A stretch of DNA of 15,457 nucleotides, from contig JAMDCG010000059.1 in assembly GCA_023489425.1 (NCBI GenBank), positions 1-15,457 of the forward strand. Reading direction: 5' to 3'. This document shows, piece by piece, positions 13,959 through 15,457 of the stretch. The translations under genes and the position numbers were made by a program. The stretch is from Thermoplasmatota archaeon. Its GTDB lineage: Archaea > Thermoplasmatota > Thermoplasmata > Thermoplasmatales > Thermoplasmataceae. The notes below the pieces were generated by a model. The model was not told where the DNA came from and ran no database searches. It saw only the letters and a list, made by a program, of their open reading frames with translations. How positions within the stretch are numbered: position 1 is the first letter of the stretch; the number at the start of each line of letters is the position of its first letter.

Positions 13959-15457
13959 ATGGACACACAGAGTGAAACTGTATTTTTTCCAGATCAGATG
14001 ACAATTGATAACAGCAATATCAACGCCCTCAAAAACTTCATAGGGCTGAAGACTATTGATGAACTCTACACATTTTCAGACAGCCATATTGAACAGTTTT
14101 ATGATTCAGTGGTTAGGCACTCAGGTATCTGGTTTTCGAGACCATATACAAAGGTTAGGGACAGCTCAAAGGGAAAGGAATTTTCAAGATGGTTTATAGA
14201 TGGTGAAATAAATATAGCTTTTAACTGTGTTGAAAGATATAAGAAAAGTAAGAAACCCGCAATAAAGTGTGTTTATGAGGATGGTAAATTCAGAAGCATT
14301 TCTTATGAGGAACTTGACGTGTTAACAGGTAAACTATCAGGAGCAATGAAAAATCTTGGTATAAAGAAGGGAGACAGGGTAGGGATATACATGCCAATGG
14401 TTCCAGAGGCAATTATTTCCATGTATTCTATAATGAGAATGGGTGCAATCGCAGTTCCAATGTTCTCAGGATATGGAAGGGAAGCAGTGGAAACCAGGGT
14501 TAGGGATAGTGATATAAAATATATTTTCACCATTGAGGGCTACAGGCGGAAGGGTAAGGAAATAAAAATGGCCGCCAATATAAAAGATATAAAAGGAATA
14601 AAACTCATAACACTCGACAGGATCAACAAAGATGAGCTTGATTTCAACGAACTTCTCCAGAACGGAGAATATATGGAAAGTGAAAAAACGGGCTCAGAAG
14701 ATGGTGCAATCATGCTCTATACATCAGGAACAACTGGAAAGCCAAAGGGCACAGTTCACGTCCATGGTGGATCATTCATCAACATTGTTAAGGAGGTTAA
14801 ATACTACCTTGATTTCAAGGAAGATGATACAATCTTCTGGATTACTGATCTGGGGTGGATGATGGGACCATGGGAAATAATGGGAGCCAACGCTCTGGGG
14901 GGGACACTATTTCTCTATCCAGGTGCAGTGGATTACCCAAAAAATGAAAGAGTATGGGATCTTGTGGAAGAGCATGCTATAACCATTCTTGGTATTTCTC
15001 CTACCTTTGCGAGAACAATGAAATTCAATGGAATAAGTAGGTCATTCAAACATCTTAAAGCCTTTGGCTCTACAGGAGAACCGTGGGATAGGGAATCGTG
15101 GGAATATGTATTCAGGGTATGGGGTGAAAGCAAAGTCCCCATATGTAATGTATCAGGAGGAACAGACATAATAGGGTGTTTCCTTGCATCAACTCCCATA
15201 ACACCACTCAAGCCAAAATGTCTTTTTAAAGGACTGGGCATGGCCATAACAGTTTTTGATAGCTCAGGTAAGGAAATCTATGATCAGATAGGCTATCTTG
15301 TGTCCAAGGAGCACCTGCCATCAATGACCCGTGGTGTTTGGAATAATGAGGAAAGATACAGGACCTCGTACTGGTCTCAATTTCCAGGGTTCTGGTCACA
15401 GGGTGACTGGGCAATGCAAAGCAAAGATGGTTATTTCTTCCTGTATGGAAGGGCAGA
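13959..15457 (+). CDS. AMP-forming acyl-CoA synthetase (acetyl/short-chain type), 3' end cut by window edge
   Basis: The frame is open from ATG 13959 to the end of the window (499 codons), so the C-terminal subdomain is missing. ANL-superfamily motifs in order: the ACAS_N-like region (about 35-85, with WFIDGEINIAFNC), the phosphate-binding loop YTSGTTGKPKG (254-264), ITDLGWMMG (substrate pocket side), FGSTGEPW and SGGTD (in the place of the Y-x-T-E motif that closes over AMP), GDW (482-484, ribose-binding Asp483) and the beginning of the hinge motif LYGRA at the very end. Such enzymes activate a carboxylic acid with ATP to an acyl-AMP and then form the acyl-CoA thioester. The acetyl-CoA-synthetase-like N-terminus suggests a short-chain substrate (acetate, propionate, 3- or 4-hydroxyacids), but SGGTD instead of YWQTETG argues against a canonical acetyl-CoA synthetase. 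A leaderless promoter precedes it. Confidence 0.9.
   Translation, partial: MDTQSETVFFPDQMTIDNSNINALKNFIGLKTIDELYTFSDSHIEQFYDSVVRHSGIWFSRPYTKVRDSSKGKEFSRWFIDGEINIAFNCVERYKKSKKPAIKCVYEDGKFRSISYEELDVLTGKLSGAMKNLGIKKGDRVGIYMPMVPEAIISMYSIMRMGAIAVPMFSGYGREAVETRVRDSDIKYIFTIEGYRRKGKEIKMAANIKDIKGIKLITLDRINKDELDFNELLQNGEYMESEKTGSEDGAIMLYTSGTTGKPKGTVHVHGGSFINIVKEVKYYLDFKEDDTIFWITDLGWMMGPWEIMGANALGGTLFLYPGAVDYPKNERVWDLVEEHAITILGISPTFARTMKFNGISRSFKHLKAFGSTGEPWDRESWEYVFRVWGESKVPICNVSGGTDIIGCFLASTPITPLKPKCLFKGLGMAITVFDSSGKEIYDQIGYLVSKEHLPSMTRGVWNNEERYRTSYWSQFPGFWSQGDWAMQSKDGYFFLYGRA

Noticed and set aside
1..15457. tRNA genes, CRISPR repeats, intact insertion sequences, replication origin
   Set aside because: No T-loop-like GTTCRAATC stretches with cloverleaf arms, no regularly spaced repeats, no transposase motif and no origin-box cluster were seen on reading both strands by eye; a tRNAscan or repeat finder could still change this.

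Overview
The window looks like a piece of a Thermoplasmatales-type (acidophilic euryarchaeal) chromosome. The evidence is: archaeal-type genes (Tsr3/DUF367, DtdA-type D-aminoacyl-tRNA deacylase, a short valyl-tRNA synthetase, an Hjc-like resolvase, a ferritin-VIT iron transporter); low-GC coding sequence with AGG/AGA as the main Arg codons; and several AT-rich TATA elements about 25 bases from the start codon, the layout expected for leaderless mRNAs. The species cannot be fixed from sequence alone. I see no rRNA, tRNA, CRISPR array or intact mobile element.

Layout. 3-317: 3' end of a metallo-beta-lactamase-fold gene, cut by the window edge. 785-1441: zinc-ribbon plus LURP1/tubby-like protein. 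1737-1906: a second, decapitated copy of the 3' end of the MBL gene. 1947-2189 (-): small membrane protein. 2333-2863 (+): Tsr3 rRNA aminocarboxypropyltransferase. 6231-2853 (-): three-gene operon of a threonine-synthase-like PLP enzyme, a DUF1611/DgcN-like P-loop protein and a PP-loop protein resembling the glutamate epimerase MurL. A palindromic operator-like site lies in front of the first gene. 7665-6479 (-): a helical protein of unknown function, then DtdA. 7711-10056 (+): ValS, divergent from that pair across 45 bases. 10114-10617 (+): two-TM surface protein with a glycosylatable ectodomain. 11657-10668 (-): ferritin-like/VIT iron transporter. 11902-13260 (+): class III aminotransferase (or racemase of the same fold), with a strong 8+8 inverted repeat upstream. 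13776-13252 (-): Hjc-like nuclease. 13959-end (+): AMP-forming acyl-CoA synthetase, cut by the window edge.

How the genes may work together. Most of the window is core archaeal housekeeping: translation quality control (ValS, DtdA), rRNA modification, recombination and iron handling. The least ordinary part is the 2853-6231 operon. Two of its members belong to families whose characterised relatives handle glutamate stereochemistry (DUF1611/DgcN N-acetylates D-glutamate; MurL epimerises a terminal L-Glu of a peptidoglycan precursor). The third is a fold-type II PLP enzyme. Thermoplasmatales have no peptidoglycan, so the operon may make or recycle an unknown amino-acid-derived compound. It sits next to dtdA, and within the window there is also a class III aminotransferase from a family that includes archaeal amino-acid racemases. 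A D-amino-acid theme is therefore a testable inference, not an established fact.
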